Origin: JAJVID01 sp963743425
Lineage (GTDB): Bacteria > Acidobacteriota > Blastocatellia > RBC074
Direction: 5' to 3'
Assembly (NCBI GenBank): GCA_963743425.1
Contig: CAVUPU010000003.1
Location: forward strand, 186,001 to 250,000
DNA length: 64,000 nucleotides
Shown here: in pieces, positions 24,925-34,201 of the stretch
Layout: each line of letters starts with the position of its first letter
How positions within the stretch are numbered: position 1 is the stretch's first letter
The notes under the pieces: generated by a model
Seen by the model: only the letters and a program-made list of their open reading frames with translations
Told to the model about the DNA's origin: nothing
Databases searched by the model: none
Position numbers and translations under genes: made by a program

Positions 24925-27768
24925 TCACCACTTCACGTTTTCAGCGCGTCCATAATAAATCCCATTAAACAGGAATTTGAACGTGCCGTGGGGCTGCGCG
25001 CGGAAATTGATTTCCGGCCCGAACATAAACAATTTGCCTTTTCCGACGTTCGCCTCGACCACCGCCACGCCGTCCTGCAGGTATTTCTGTCCCCACGCCC
25101 AGCCGCTGCGCAGCGGGTTGTCGTTCGAGAACCAAGCGACCGGTTTGACGCCTTTCAAGGCCGCTTCGGGTTTCAATCGAAACACCGGGCTGTTGTCGAA
25201 GAACACATCGACCTGCACCGGCATTCCGTAAGCCAGCGGGTTCGAGTTGTCGACGCTGATCTGCAGGACCGAGCCGGGGATGTAGTATTTGTCGCGGCTG
25301 AGAGCGCGTTCGTCTCCGCTCGACGTCTTCTCCACCAGCGCGTTCGCCATCGGCAGATTGAGCAGGTAGCCGAGATTGGTCGAACTGCCGATGGTCAATA
25401 CAGTCCCGCCCGCTTCGATGAAGGCTTTCAGTTGCGGGGCGGTCTTCGCCACGGTCACGCCGCCCAGCCATCCGCGAAACTCTTCGGGAATTTCTTCGGC
25501 CCTCGGCATTCTGGAGAACGGCGCTTCCTCGGCGCCGCCGCGTCCGGGGCCGCCGCGCCCGTCGCGCGCAGGGATTGCGCCGGTGACGAAGACGACCACG
25601 TCGAATTTATTGATTAGATCGCCCGCGTCGAGCGTTTGCGGATAGACGACGGTGAACGGGAATTCGAACTGCTCGAACAACCATCGCGTCCAGCCCGAAG
25701 GCATCGAGCCACCATAGCGATCCCACAGCGCGATCCGCACGGGGCGCAGCTTGATCGCTTCTCCCGAAGGTTTCGTCGAGATCGCTTCGAAATTCAAGCC
25801 CAATTCAGCGGCGATCTTTTGCAGCTTCGCCTGGGTCGAGGGTTTCGCGGGAATGAAGATCGTCCCCGCCGGATGGGACTTGCCGCCTGCGCTGAAGGGC
25901 TGCTTGATCCAATAAACTTCTTCGTTGTCCTTGAGCAGCCGGTTCGTGGCGATGAATGAATCGTTGATCTGATGGCTGGTCAGGTAACCGGCGGCGTTCG
26001 GCGCCGTCGTGACCTTGCCCGGCGAAGGTTTGATCAGCCCGGCGACCTTCTCGAACGGCCCGTCGAAACCATCCAGGATGCGGTCGAACTTTACGCCCAT
26101 CTGAAAGGCGAGCGTCCAGCCGGCGTTGTCATAAGGCGGAATCGGCGGCCCGCCGGGATATTGAAAATCGTTCGGGTGATCCTGCGGTTCGAACATATCA
26201 ATCACGTGCGGGCGGAACGTCTGCGCCGCTTTCACTACGTATGATCCGGCTGGATACGACTTGCCCGCGACCTGAAACTCGCTCGTCGCGCGATGGACCG
26301 TGACGCCGGTCTTGATCAATGCGTTGACGAATTTCGTCGCGGTCAGGAAGTCGGATTGATCCGAGGGAATGATGAACCCGCGCGGATCGCGCAACTCCGG
26401 TTTGCGCAACATCTCGTAATACTTCATCGGGACGCCGCCGCGGAGCCTGCCGAGAGAGACGGGGTCTGGTTGGGCTTCTTCCGACTGCGATCTGCCTTCG
26501 CCACTCTGCCTGCGGTCGCGGTCAATCGCGGCCTGGACTTCGGCGATGCGGCGAGGATACATCGTCCAATTGTCGCGGCTCCCGCGTTCGATGGAGTTCT
26601 TGCCCATCCGGTAGATGTTGAACAGAAAGTCCTCGCGGTTCTTCGATGCGACATCGATCACGGCGCGGTTGGCGGTGATCGAATATTCGACCGATTGGCG
26701 GAAATGCCACTTCTGCGGCGCGATCGGGAATGGCAGATTGCCTTGCGCCAACTGGCGGTTGACGACGAAGGGAATCTCCATCGGCGTCGGATTGCCGATG
26801 GTTTCGGTCAACAGCCCGATCATGTTGTGGAAATAGACCGTCGTGCGAAGCCCGCCGTTCCACCACGTCGAATAGCCCGCGCCGGTGCGAGTGGTCGCGC
26901 CGGGTTTATTCTCAGCCGCGAACCGGTTGTGCATCGCCGCGCCCACGACATCGAGTCCGGTCACGACCATCGGATCGAACATGTAATTGAACGGGTCGCG
27001 GAACGGCGGAGCGAAGAGCACCGTGCCGGCAGGCCCCGTCTGGTGATGGTTGTAAATTATCTGCGGGAACCATTCGTGATAGAAGACGCGGTTGATCGCC
27101 TCGCTCTCGGGCTGCGCCGACATATAAAAATCGCGGTTGTTGTCGTGGCCGATATATTTTTGATAAAGCCGCGGGATGCCCGAATACGACCGCTTTGTGA
27201 CATCCGATTCGCGCATATACCAGTTCGAAACCAGTTCCATTCCGTCCGGGTTAACGAGGCAGCAGAGCACGATCACGTCGTTCAAAAATCGCATCGTCTC
27301 TTCGTCAGTGCGGCTGTTCAACTGCCAGATCGTCTCGGTCAATTGATGCGCGCCCAGAACCTCAGTCGCGTGCAACCCGCCGTCGATCCAGACGACGGCC
27401 TTGCCCTCTCGGGCCAACGCGCGGGCCTGTTCATCGGTCAGCCCTTCGGCCAGCGCCAACCGCCGCGAGATTTCTTTGTAACGATCGAGCTTCTTGTGGT
27501 TTTCGGGCGAGGTGATGATGGCCACATACATCGTGCGGCCTTCGGCCGATTTGCCCATCTCGACGACCTTCAGACGATCCGATTCCTGGTCGAGCTTTTT
27601 AATGTAGGCCTCGTATTGCGTGTAGTTGGCGAGTTGGTAGTCGTCGCCGATGTTGAAGCCGAAATGGTCTTTGGGGCTTGTGAGCTTGTTCTGCGCCAAC
27701 GCGGTCGCAGTCGCAATCAAGCATAGAGTCAGCGCGAGCAGTGAGCAGATGAACTGGTTCCTACGCAT
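24925..27768 (-). CDS. Exported M14-family zinc carboxypeptidase-like protein
   Basis: 947 aa from ATG 27768, with AGAGGAA upstream and a signal peptide (FICSLLALTLCLIATATALA). The N-terminal half is an M14 peptidase: zinc motif GGLHATEVLG (H-x-x-E), substrate-binding NNRDF, second His region IIYNHHQTGP, and a Glu in LLTETIGNPT. A C-terminal region (about 560-900) resembles a glutamine-amidotransferase-like flavodoxin fold (RIALWDRYGGSMPSGWTRWL; TVLTIGSSTNLGYLLN) seen in large M14 proteins of this group. Likely digests peptides outside the inner membrane. Residues 430-460 hold a charged, low-complexity loop. Confidence 0.88.
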   Translation of the reverse strand: MRRNQFICSLLALTLCLIATATALAQNKLTSPKDHFGFNIGDDYQLANYTQYEAYIKKLDQESDRLKVVEMGKSAEGRTMYVAIITSPENHKKLDRYKEISRRLALAEGLTDEQARALAREGKAVVWIDGGLHATEVLGAHQLTETIWQLNSRTDEETMRFLNDVIVLCCLVNPDGMELVSNWYMRESDVTKRSYSGIPRLYQKYIGHDNNRDFYMSAQPESEAINRVFYHEWFPQIIYNHHQTGPAGTVLFAPPFRDPFNYMFDPMVVTGLDVVGAAMHNRFAAENKPGATTRTGAGYSTWWNGGLRTTVYFHNMIGLLTETIGNPTPMEIPFVVNRQLAQGNLPFPIAPQKWHFRQSVEYSITANRAVIDVASKNREDFLFNIYRMGKNSIERGSRDNWTMYPRRIAEVQAAIDRDRRQSGEGRSQSEEAQPDPVSLGRLRGGVPMKYYEMLRKPELRDPRGFIIPSDQSDFLTATKFVNALIKTGVTVHRATSEFQVAGKSYPAGSYVVKAAQTFRPHVIDMFEPQDHPNDFQYPGGPPIPPYDNAGWTLAFQMGVKFDRILDGFDGPFEKVAGLIKPSPGKVTTAPNAAGYLTSHQINDSFIATNRLLKDNEEVYWIKQPFSAGGKSHPAGTIFIPAKPSTQAKLQKIAAELGLNFEAISTKPSGEAIKLRPVRIALWDRYGGSMPSGWTRWLFEQFEFPFTVVYPQTLDAGDLINKFDVVVFVTGAIPARDGRGGPGRGGAEEAPFSRMPRAEEIPEEFRGWLGGVTVAKTAPQLKAFIEAGGTVLTIGSSTNLGYLLNLPMANALVEKTSSGDERALSRDKYYIPGSVLQISVDNSNPLAYGMPVQVDVFFDNSPVFRLKPEAALKGVKPVAWFSNDNPLRSGWAWGQKYLQDGVAVVEANVGKGKLFMFGPEINFRAQPHGTFKFLFNGIYYGRAENVKW

Positions 27769-28008
27769 GGGAAGTTCCTCTCTGTGAAATGAAGTTGAGT
27801 GTCGAATGTCTCGGCGCGGACTATAAAGCTTGTCGCCGGGATGTAGCAAGGGCGAGAACGGGGGGTGGCGACGCCTGGTTACAGACCATTTGTTTTTTCT
27901 GCGCTCCGTCAGTCTTCTTTCTTCGTACTCAGTATCAGGCTGAGAACGATCAACGGGAATATTTATCTCAAAAAAAGCGAATGAGCTGCAACCCAATAAG
28001 GAGGGAAG

Positions 28009-28149
28009 ATGATGTTTCGCAAAGCCGCATCATTGATCATCTCTGCGATGCTTATCGCATCTGTGAGCGTCGCGTCATACGCGCAGCAAGCCAATCAATG
28101 TTCGGCCTGTCTCCTCGTTCAAGGCGGCATCAGTAAAAGCGATAACTGA
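28009..28149 (+). CDS. 46-aa exported peptide with CxxC
   Basis: A short ORF with a strong ribosome site (AGGAGGGAAG) directly before ATG ATG at 28009. The product has a full signal peptide, MMFRKAASLIISAMLIASVS, with cleavage expected after SYA, leaving about 21 residues: QQANQCSACLLVQGGISKSDN minus one end residue. The mature part carries Cys-x-x-Cys. No homologue is recognised. An antisense ORF with its own signal-like start overlaps it, so the call is moderate. Confidence 0.5.
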   Translation: MMFRKAASLIISAMLIASVSVASYAQQANQCSACLLVQGGISKSDN

Positions 28150-28458
28150 AAGAAGCAATGCAAATATAAAGGTGAATACTTTCATTTCCATCATTCCTTT
28201 CAAGACCTATGAGGCGCCACTCGGCGCCGTGTTTGCGATCCTACTGCAGAAGGTCAATGTTTCCAGGAATTACGGGCAGGGCGCAGAAGAAGTTCCACGT
28301 AGCGAAATCGCTGATGAAGCCCACAGCGGGCCAGATGGCGCCTGGACGCCGGAACCGATTCCGTTGCCTGGCCGCATTGACCGATTCCGGCATCTCCTCT
28401 TAGCTGGTGGACGATTGGCTGACGTTACCCGTAGTGCCCACTGCGTTCGCAGATGGTT
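28150..28458. other. Intergenic region without a supported gene
   Basis: About 310 bp between the small exported peptide and the GH13 gene stop. Short ORFs exist on both strands but none has a recognisable product or a convincing ribosome site with a plausible protein. Nothing palindromic stands out. Confidence 0.4.
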
Positions 28459-30399
28459 TTAAGGATGATTCATCAACACCAGCGCCTCGGATGCAGGAAA
28501 GCGGTGAATTTCTACGTATGCTTTTCCATCGCCGGCTCTCTTGACCGGGACCGTCTCCCCGACTGGATGTGACGCGCTGACTCCCGCCGCCTGCGCTGTG
28601 TTTAGAACCACGGTCATTCCACTGCCTGGCGGGTTGAGTCCGGCGTCAACCATCACGCGCGCGCTGCGCTCTTCGCGCCCGTTTGAGTTGACCACGCACA
28701 GCGCCTCCTCATCATCCAGAATGCGTGACCATGGCGCCAGATGTCCGGCGCCTGCCTCGCTGAAATTCTCTCCTCCAACGTTGGTGATTTGGCGCAGGTA
28801 TTGCCGTCCGCAACGCAGGACAGGATATTTCTTCCGCGCTTCGCAAGCCGCGGCGATGCGCAGATAGACCGGATTCGCTTCGTCGAAGCAATGATGACCG
28901 GCGGTTCCGAACGAGCCGAAGCCGGGCAGGGAAGTGTCCAAACAATCAGGAGGCGGCGCCATGCCGTCCCTTCCTCCTTTCCGAGGATGCGCAGGGCCGA
29001 ACATCGCATCACGCAGGTAGCGATCCGACCGCCCCCAATCGGGAAGCCACATACGCTCCGAAGCTTCGGGTCCGGCCAGCGCCTGCTCCGTTCCGTAATA
29101 GATGCAGGGAACGCCCAGCGTGAAGAGTTGCATGATCACCCCGGCAGCGACCTGATGATCAGAGGCGGCTTCGGTCGAAAATCGCAGCTTGTCGCCGAAG
29201 ACGTGATCGTGATCATCCAGGATCGAAACGTGCCGCCGTCCCAGACTCCGGTGCGATCCCATCACGGCGTGGCCCGGATCGAAACCGTTGAAATATCGGC
29301 TGGGCGCGTCGAGTCCTTTGGCGACGCCGTTCAAACTCATTCGCATCTCGCCGATGTCGAGCGCCGCATTCAGGTTCATGCCGATGACATCCAGATAGCG
29401 GTCCTGGTTGTAATCGCCGCCCGCGACCTCGCCGGTCAGGAAGAAATCGCTCTTGCCCAGATTCGCGGCGTACTCCTTGATCGCGCCGCAGAAACTGTGA
29501 GCCTCGTCGAAGCTCACGTGCTTGAGCGTATCGATGCGGAAGCCGTCGCAATCGGTTAACGCGATCCAGTACTTGTAACAGCGCGTGATATCGTTCAGCG
29601 TCTGCCCGCGATCCAATTGGAAATTGCGCAGATCGAAAAAGTCCGACCGCCTGTGCTCGGCCTGCGGGTCGTCCAGATCGCCCGCGCCCAGATCGCCGGC
29701 GCCCGCTCGCGTGTAATCCTCGGCGTCGGTCAACTCCTGGGGCCACACGCCGTCTTCGGCGCATTGAATCTGCGCTATGGGCTGGCCCAGATCGCCGCGC
29801 CACGATCCGAAGGGATAACGCCCCGGAGTGTAACGCGGCATAAAAGGCCCGCCCGGAGTCTCCGGTGGATAGAGCCAGTTAGATCCTGAATGGTTGAAGA
29901 TGATGTCGAGGATGACGCGCAACCCCGCGGCGTGCGCGTCGGCGACCAATTCGACCAGATCGCGCCGGTCGCCGAAATGCGGATCGACGTCGAGGAAGTC
30001 CTGAATGCCGTACCCGTGATAGGTGTCGAGATGTCCGCGCTGCTTGAAGACCGGCCCGATCCAGATCGCCGTCACGCCGAGATTTTTCAGGTAGCCGAGT
30101 TTGGAACGAACCCCGCATAGCGTCCCGCCCTGCCATCGGTCCGCTCCCGATTGCGCCCAGCGATCCCATCGCCACGCCTCGCCGTTGGGCAGCGCGGGGC
30201 GAGCGGCTGCCAGATTGCGACGGTCGAGCAAAGGCCGCGATTGTTCCTGTCCGTCGCTGAAACGATCTGGCAGCAGGAAATAGAGCGTCTCGTCGCGCCA
30301 ATCGGCAGGCGAGGGGTGATAACGCTCGCGGCGCGGCAGGTCGATGTTGCGCACACTGGCCGGGCGATTCTGGCTGAGCTGGGTGTTGGTGAATGACAT
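28459..30399 (-). CDS. GH13 alpha-amylase family glycosidase
   Basis: 646 aa, no signal peptide. Start ATG 30399 has AAGGAAG upstream. The (beta/alpha)8 barrel shows the four GH13 regions: DIIFNH (about 165-170), GFRIDTLKH (nucleophile Asp about 290), LTGEVAGG (acid/base Glu about 324) and ILDDHDHV (about 393-400, transition-state Asp). It cleaves or transfers alpha-glucans. The N-terminal extension before the barrel (about 1-95) and C-terminal beta domain are standard. Exact specificity (amylase versus transferase) cannot be read. It is followed upstream by a family 4 palindrome. Confidence 0.92.
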   Translation of the reverse strand: MSFTNTQLSQNRPASVRNIDLPRRERYHPSPADWRDETLYFLLPDRFSDGQEQSRPLLDRRNLAAARPALPNGEAWRWDRWAQSGADRWQGGTLCGVRSKLGYLKNLGVTAIWIGPVFKQRGHLDTYHGYGIQDFLDVDPHFGDRRDLVELVADAHAAGLRVILDIIFNHSGSNWLYPPETPGGPFMPRYTPGRYPFGSWRGDLGQPIAQIQCAEDGVWPQELTDAEDYTRAGAGDLGAGDLDDPQAEHRRSDFFDLRNFQLDRGQTLNDITRCYKYWIALTDCDGFRIDTLKHVSFDEAHSFCGAIKEYAANLGKSDFFLTGEVAGGDYNQDRYLDVIGMNLNAALDIGEMRMSLNGVAKGLDAPSRYFNGFDPGHAVMGSHRSLGRRHVSILDDHDHVFGDKLRFSTEAASDHQVAAGVIMQLFTLGVPCIYYGTEQALAGPEASERMWLPDWGRSDRYLRDAMFGPAHPRKGGRDGMAPPPDCLDTSLPGFGSFGTAGHHCFDEANPVYLRIAAACEARKKYPVLRCGRQYLRQITNVGGENFSEAGAGHLAPWSRILDDEEALCVVNSNGREERSARVMVDAGLNPPGSGMTVVLNTAQAAGVSASHPVGETVPVKRAGDGKAYVEIHRFPASEALVLMNHP

Positions 30400-30420
30400 T
30401 GGGCGCTTCCTTTTCTGTTC

Positions 30421-30500
30421 CCGGGATCAGTACCGCGAGCGGTAGCGAGCGTGGCTTCCCTTACGAGCCACGCTCGCTACCGCTCGCGGTACTGATCCGG
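30421..30500. repeat. Perfect palindrome, family 4 copy B (GATCAGTACCGCGAGCG)
   Basis: About 34-bp arms, almost perfect, around a loop of about 8 nt (TCCCTTACG). The same arms, partly eroded, occur at 20694-20781. Here it separates the WD40-caspase gene stop (30520) from the GH13 start (30399). Confidence 0.92.
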
Positions 30501-30519
30501 CGTGTCGCGGGGGGTACGG

Positions 30520-32532
30520 TCAGCGGCGTCGCACGAAGATGAAATCTCCACCTTCGTCGCCCACCTCATAGATAGTGCCGTAGCGCGGCGTCGGCCGGGA
30601 CCCGTCTCGCTGCGCGGGACTGTTGTTGATGACCGGCAGGCGGAGTCTGCTGAAAAGTTCCATCGCCGGCAACCGGTCCTCCGTGTTATCTCTCAAGCGG
30701 TTGAGCAGATACTCCACAAATACGCTGCGGTCGGGGACGGTGGTCAGAGCCCCGCTCGTCATCGCCGTCCGGCTGGGCAGATTGTCCAGTTCGGCGACCG
30801 CGCTCGACGCGGGGCCGAAGGCCTCCCGCGCCACGAAAATGCCGCCAGCGAAGCAGGCGTCCGAGATCAACAGAATATGCCGCGCCTTGATCCCCCGAAT
30901 GGCGTCGCGCAGATCGCTGTTGGAAATCCAGTCCGCGCGGCGGTCGCGCATCGCGTCACGCGGCAGCCAGTAGCCCTGTTTCCGCTGTTCGTCCCACTGC
31001 CCGTGTCCGGCGTAAAAGATCAGGAGGTTATCTTCGGGCTTCAGCTTTTCCGTCAATTGATCGAGCGCGTCGAGGATCGTCCGGCGATCAGGATTCTTGA
31101 GCGTGGTCACGTTCTGCGGCTCGAAATTGTAACGGGTGGTCAACTCCCGCTCGACCTGCTGCGCGTCACTCACCGGGTAATCCAGGCTGTTGACGCTCCG
31201 GTGGTCGTACTCCTGAACCGCGATCAGCAGCGCGTGATACCGCCCTCCATTCGCCGGCGTGGTGGCCGTCACGGGATCGACGATCGGGTCACGCCGGACG
31301 ACAAATGATTTGTCGCCTTCAGTCGTGACTGAAGAAACCAACTTGATCACTTCTTTACCGCTCAATCCGGCGGCGACTATGTCGGGCCTGTAGAAACGTG
31401 ACCTGAATTCAGGCTCATCGTAATCTTTATTGCCAAAACGCCAGGAGATGTATTGCGCCGCTCCTTCCGAAGAGAGGTAATAGTTGTCGGGAATGAAAGC
31501 GATCCAATTACCGTCATGGTAGTGCAGAAGTGATCCCAGCAGGCTCTTCGCGCCGGTCGACCATACTTTTATCGTTGCGCTGCCCCCCGAAGCGATCATC
31601 TTCCCATCGGGGCTGAAGGCCACACTGTGAACCTCATAGTTTTGTCCCTCAAAGGAATGGATGAGGCTTCCGTCGCTCACATCCCAGAGCTTGACTGTCG
31701 TATCATAGCTCCCCGCAGCCAGCGTCTTTCCGTCGCGGCTGAAGGCCACGGCGTTGAAGCTCTTCCCGTCAAGTGAGCGGATGGGTTTTCCGGTACTTAC
31801 CTCCCAGAGTTTGACCTTATGGTCAGTGCTCCCCGAAGCGAGCGTCTTTCCGTCGGGACTGAAGGCCACGGAGCGGATCGTGTTTCGATGTCCCACAAAT
31901 GAGCGGATGAGCTTCCCGTCGCCAACATCCCAGAGCTTGATGACATACTCACTGCTCCCCGAAGCGATCGTCTTCCCATCAGGGCTGAAGGCCACCGAGG
32001 TGACCCAATGGTTACGCTCCTCAAAAGAACGGATGGGGCGTCCTGTGCTCACCTCCCATAGCCTGATCGAACTGTCATTGCCGCCATCGCCCGCTGAAGC
32101 GAGCGTCTTCCCGTCGGGGCTGAAGGCCACGGAGTAGACTGAGCTGCTGTGCCCATTGAATAGACGGATAATCTTTCCGGCGCCAACATCCCATAGCTTG
32201 ATCGAATGATCGGCGCTCCCCGAAGCCAGCGTCTTCCCGTCGGGGCTGAAGGCCACGGAATTGACCCGTTCGCCGTGTCCCGTAAAGAAACGGATGAGGC
32301 GTCCTGTGCGCACATCCCAAAGCCTGATCGTATTGTCACCGCTACCTGAAGCGAGTATCTTCCCGTCGGGGCTGAAGGCCACGGAATAGACTATCCCACT
32401 ATTAAACGGCCCTTTGATCCGAATCATCGGTTCCGCTGTCGGCTGCGCCCACGCAGCGCCGGGCTGAAACAATACCACCGTAGTTATTACCGGCAGTATC
32501 TGCAGCAGCGCTCTTATTACCGGGTGAATCAT
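30520..32532 (-). CDS. Exported WD40-repeat caspase-like (C14) peptidase
   Basis: 670 aa. Signal peptide (residues about 1-30, ending GAAWAQ). Seven WD40 repeats (about 40-345; SVAFSPDGKTLASGS type, much more diverged than those of the 13-15 kb gene) form one propeller. A caspase-fold domain follows (about 430-600) with the catalytic His in IFYAGHGQWD (about 507) and Cys in LLISDACFAGG (about 557). Cleaves after an unknown residue. Being exported, it should act in the periplasm or outside, which is unusual for a WD40-caspase, normally a cytoplasmic death or regulatory protease. Confidence 0.9.
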   Translation of the reverse strand: MIHPVIRALLQILPVITTVVLFQPGAAWAQPTAEPMIRIKGPFNSGIVYSVAFSPDGKILASGSGDNTIRLWDVRTGRLIRFFTGHGERVNSVAFSPDGKTLASGSADHSIKLWDVGAGKIIRLFNGHSSSVYSVAFSPDGKTLASAGDGGNDSSIRLWEVSTGRPIRSFEERNHWVTSVAFSPDGKTIASGSSEYVIKLWDVGDGKLIRSFVGHRNTIRSVAFSPDGKTLASGSTDHKVKLWEVSTGKPIRSLDGKSFNAVAFSRDGKTLAAGSYDTTVKLWDVSDGSLIHSFEGQNYEVHSVAFSPDGKMIASGGSATIKVWSTGAKSLLGSLLHYHDGNWIAFIPDNYYLSSEGAAQYISWRFGNKDYDEPEFRSRFYRPDIVAAGLSGKEVIKLVSSVTTEGDKSFVVRRDPIVDPVTATTPANGGRYHALLIAVQEYDHRSVNSLDYPVSDAQQVERELTTRYNFEPQNVTTLKNPDRRTILDALDQLTEKLKPEDNLLIFYAGHGQWDEQRKQGYWLPRDAMRDRRADWISNSDLRDAIRGIKARHILLISDACFAGGIFVAREAFGPASSAVAELDNLPSRTAMTSGALTTVPDRSVFVEYLLNRLRDNTEDRLPAMELFSRLRLPVINNSPAQRDGSRPTPRYGTIYEVGDEGGDFIFVRRR

Positions 32533-32713
32533 TTATATCCTCTTTCAGGTAAGCTGATATGCGATCGAGCCTCAATATCAGGCGCCTCGATTATCAACAC
32601 CTATCACTTATGCAGGGGAGCCCTGAGGCGGGCTCACTTTAGTGGACACGAGCGTTGCTTAGCAAGCGTATCCCCGGTTGATGGCGGCGCCTACCTGATT
32701 TAGACTGCCCGGT

Positions 32714-32890
32714 ATGGAAGGTTCCGTGAAAGTCCTCGCCATTCTGAATCTGCTCGGCGCCGCTCAGGGGATTCTGCTTGCGATTGCGCTGCTCTCGATC
32801 AAACGCGGCAATCGTTGGGCGAACCGATTGCTTGCGGCGTTCGTCACGACGACGGTGTTCCAGATTTTGGGCGCAATCCTGTTTACCTAA
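32714..32890 (+). pseudogene. N-terminal fragment of an AraC-family regulator with membrane domain
   Basis: 58 codons from ATG 32714: VLAILNLLGAAQGILLAIAL, then LSIKRGNRWANRLLAAFVTT and GAILFT, stop. This is the first two membrane helices of the AraC-type regulators that carry an N-terminal multi-helix membrane domain. It is cut at TTTAC (32882-32886), the predicted left boundary of the IS200/IS605 element. The HTH part is absent, so the gene is destroyed. Confidence 0.6.
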
Positions 32891-32904
32891 AATGCGAAAG
32901 AATG

Positions 32905-32938
32905 CTCCACCCATAGTTGCGAAGCAACTTGGGTGGAG
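32905..32938 (+). repeat. Left-end hairpin of the IS element
   Basis: CTCCACCC-AT-AGTTGC-GAA-GCAACT-T-GGGTGGAG: a 14-bp stem with a GAA loop and a small bulge. It mirrors the right-end hairpin (34160-34191), consistent with the imperfect palindromes recognised by TnpA in IS200/IS605. Confidence 0.75.
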
Positions 32939-32988
32939 ATGAATTTCGCCGCGCCGCGAGGCGCGTATCGTGATAAAATGCCGTCCGC

Positions 32989-34155
32989 ATGATTGTTCAG
33001 AAAGCCTATAAATACAGGTTCTTTCCTACTGATTCCCATAAAACGCAACTCGCTCGAACCTTCGGCTGTGCGCGTTTTGTCTGGAATCAGGGCCTCGAGT
33101 TGCGCTCGAAAACCTACGAAGAATCACAACAGTCCTTGAGCTACGCCCAAACAACCGAGGCGTTGACGCGGTGGAAGAAGGAACCGGAGAAAGTCTTTCT
33201 GAACGATGTGAGCAGCGTCGTTCTGCAACAATCTCTCAGAAACCTTGATGCCGCGTTTCAAAACTTCTTCGAGAAACGAGCCGAATATCCGCGATTCAAA
33301 AGCCGCAATGACAAACAATCGATTCGCTATCAGACTAATGCTTTCACGTACAGAGACGGCTCCGTCACGCTTGCCAAGCAGGATGAGCCGCTTGTGATAA
33401 GCTGGTCTCGTCCTTTGCCCGATGATGCGAAGCTCATCAGCGCAACGGTCAGCAAAGATAAAGCAGAACGGTACTTCATTAGCATTCTGGTCGAAACCGA
33501 CATTCGACTATTGCCTGAGACAACCGCCGATGTCGGGATAGATGTCGGCATCAAAACTCTGGCGACTTGCAGCAATGGAGCGAGACTTGAGAATCCGAGA
33601 CCATTGCACAAGGCGGCACAGAGACTTCGCCTTAAACAACGCCGACTTTCGCGCAAGCTCAAAGGCTCGAATAATCGCAACAAAGAACGAATTAAGCTCG
33701 CCAAACAGCACGCGAAGATTCGAGACATTCGCGCCGACCACATTCACAAATTCACGACTGTGACAATCCGCGAGAACCAAGCCGTCTATGTCGAAGGATT
33801 GAATGTCGCCGGGATGCTCAAGAATCACAAACTCGCCAAACATCTCAGCGATGCGTCGTTTGCCGAAATCTTCCGGCAGCTTGAGTACAAGGCCCGATGG
33901 TACGGGCGGGATTTCGTCCCCTTGGATCAATTCTTCCCGTCATCGAAATTGTGCGGTAATTGCGGTCATCTTCTACTCAAGTTGCCGTTGTCGGTTCGTG
34001 AATGGACTTGCCCTGAATGCGATACCAGGCACGAGAGAGACGGGAACGCATCGACAGTGATTCTACTTGCAGGGCGATACCTGCGAGCTACCGGGTCGGA
34101 CGCCCGGAAAGTCAACGCCTACGAGATACGAGCAGTCGTTGGACACTCGGCGTAG
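32989..34155 (+). CDS. tnpB: TnpB RNA-guided endonuclease (IS605 OrfB family)
   Basis: 388 aa. N-terminal YKYRFFPT and CARFVWNQGL are the family signature. The RuvC active site looks complete: DVGIDVGIKTLA (first Asp), VYVEGLNVAGML (Glu) and RDGNAS near the end (last Asp). The zinc finger CGNCG ... CPECD is intact. TnpB proteins cut DNA next to a short motif, guided by an RNA from the element's right end. The natural target motif here would be TTTAC if the family rule holds. No frameshift is seen; the gene could be active. Confidence 0.93.
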   Translation: MIVQKAYKYRFFPTDSHKTQLARTFGCARFVWNQGLELRSKTYEESQQSLSYAQTTEALTRWKKEPEKVFLNDVSSVVLQQSLRNLDAAFQNFFEKRAEYPRFKSRNDKQSIRYQTNAFTYRDGSVTLAKQDEPLVISWSRPLPDDAKLISATVSKDKAERYFISILVETDIRLLPETTADVGIDVGIKTLATCSNGARLENPRPLHKAAQRLRLKQRRLSRKLKGSNNRNKERIKLAKQHAKIRDIRADHIHKFTTVTIRENQAVYVEGLNVAGMLKNHKLAKHLSDASFAEIFRQLEYKARWYGRDFVPLDQFFPSSKLCGNCGHLLLKLPLSVREWTCPECDTRHERDGNASTVILLAGRYLRATGSDARKVNAYEIRAVVGHSA

Positions 34156-34201
34156 GAATCTCCACCTATAACGCGAAGCGTTTAGGTGGAGAGGATGTCA
34201 A
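34060..34201 (+). ncRNA. Candidate right-end (omega) guide RNA scaffold
   Basis: In this family the guide RNA overlaps the 3' part of tnpB and runs through the right end. Here that region ends with the hairpin 34160-34191 and TCAA. The guide would be the next 16-20 nt of flanking DNA (from 34202), which is now hydrolase-gene sequence. Boundaries of the RNA are not visible from sequence alone. Confidence 0.4.
34160..34191 (+). repeat. Right-end hairpin of the IS element
   Basis: CTCCACCTA-TAACGC-GAA-GCGTTT-AGGTGGAG: stem of about 14 bp with GAA loop, 5 nt after the tnpB stop codon. Same design and stem sequence as the left-end hairpin. Confidence 0.75.

Larger units (their letters stand above)
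32887..34201 (+). mobile_element. IS200/IS605-family element, tnpB only (IS1341-like)
   Basis: About 1.3 kb. Left end follows TTTAC (32882-32886), a typical target tetra/pentanucleotide for this family; right end finishes TCAA (34198-34201). Subterminal hairpins are visible at both ends: 32905-32938 (CTCCACCC ... GGGTGGAG) and 34160-34191 (CTCCACCTA ... AGGTGGAG), sharing stem sequence. Only tnpB is present; no Y1 transposase gene tnpA. It would need TnpA supplied elsewhere. No target duplication, as expected for the family. Confidence 0.8.

Noticed and set aside
26293..27726. 477-aa plus-strand ORF opposite the M14 peptidase
   Set aside because: Antisense shadow of a clear peptidase gene in high-GC DNA; composition is rich in Arg and His with no motif.
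28075..28194. 39-aa minus-strand ORF with signal-like start as a gene of its own
   Set aside because: Its ribosome site is weaker and its end lies inside the better-supported plus-strand peptide gene; kept only as part of a finding.
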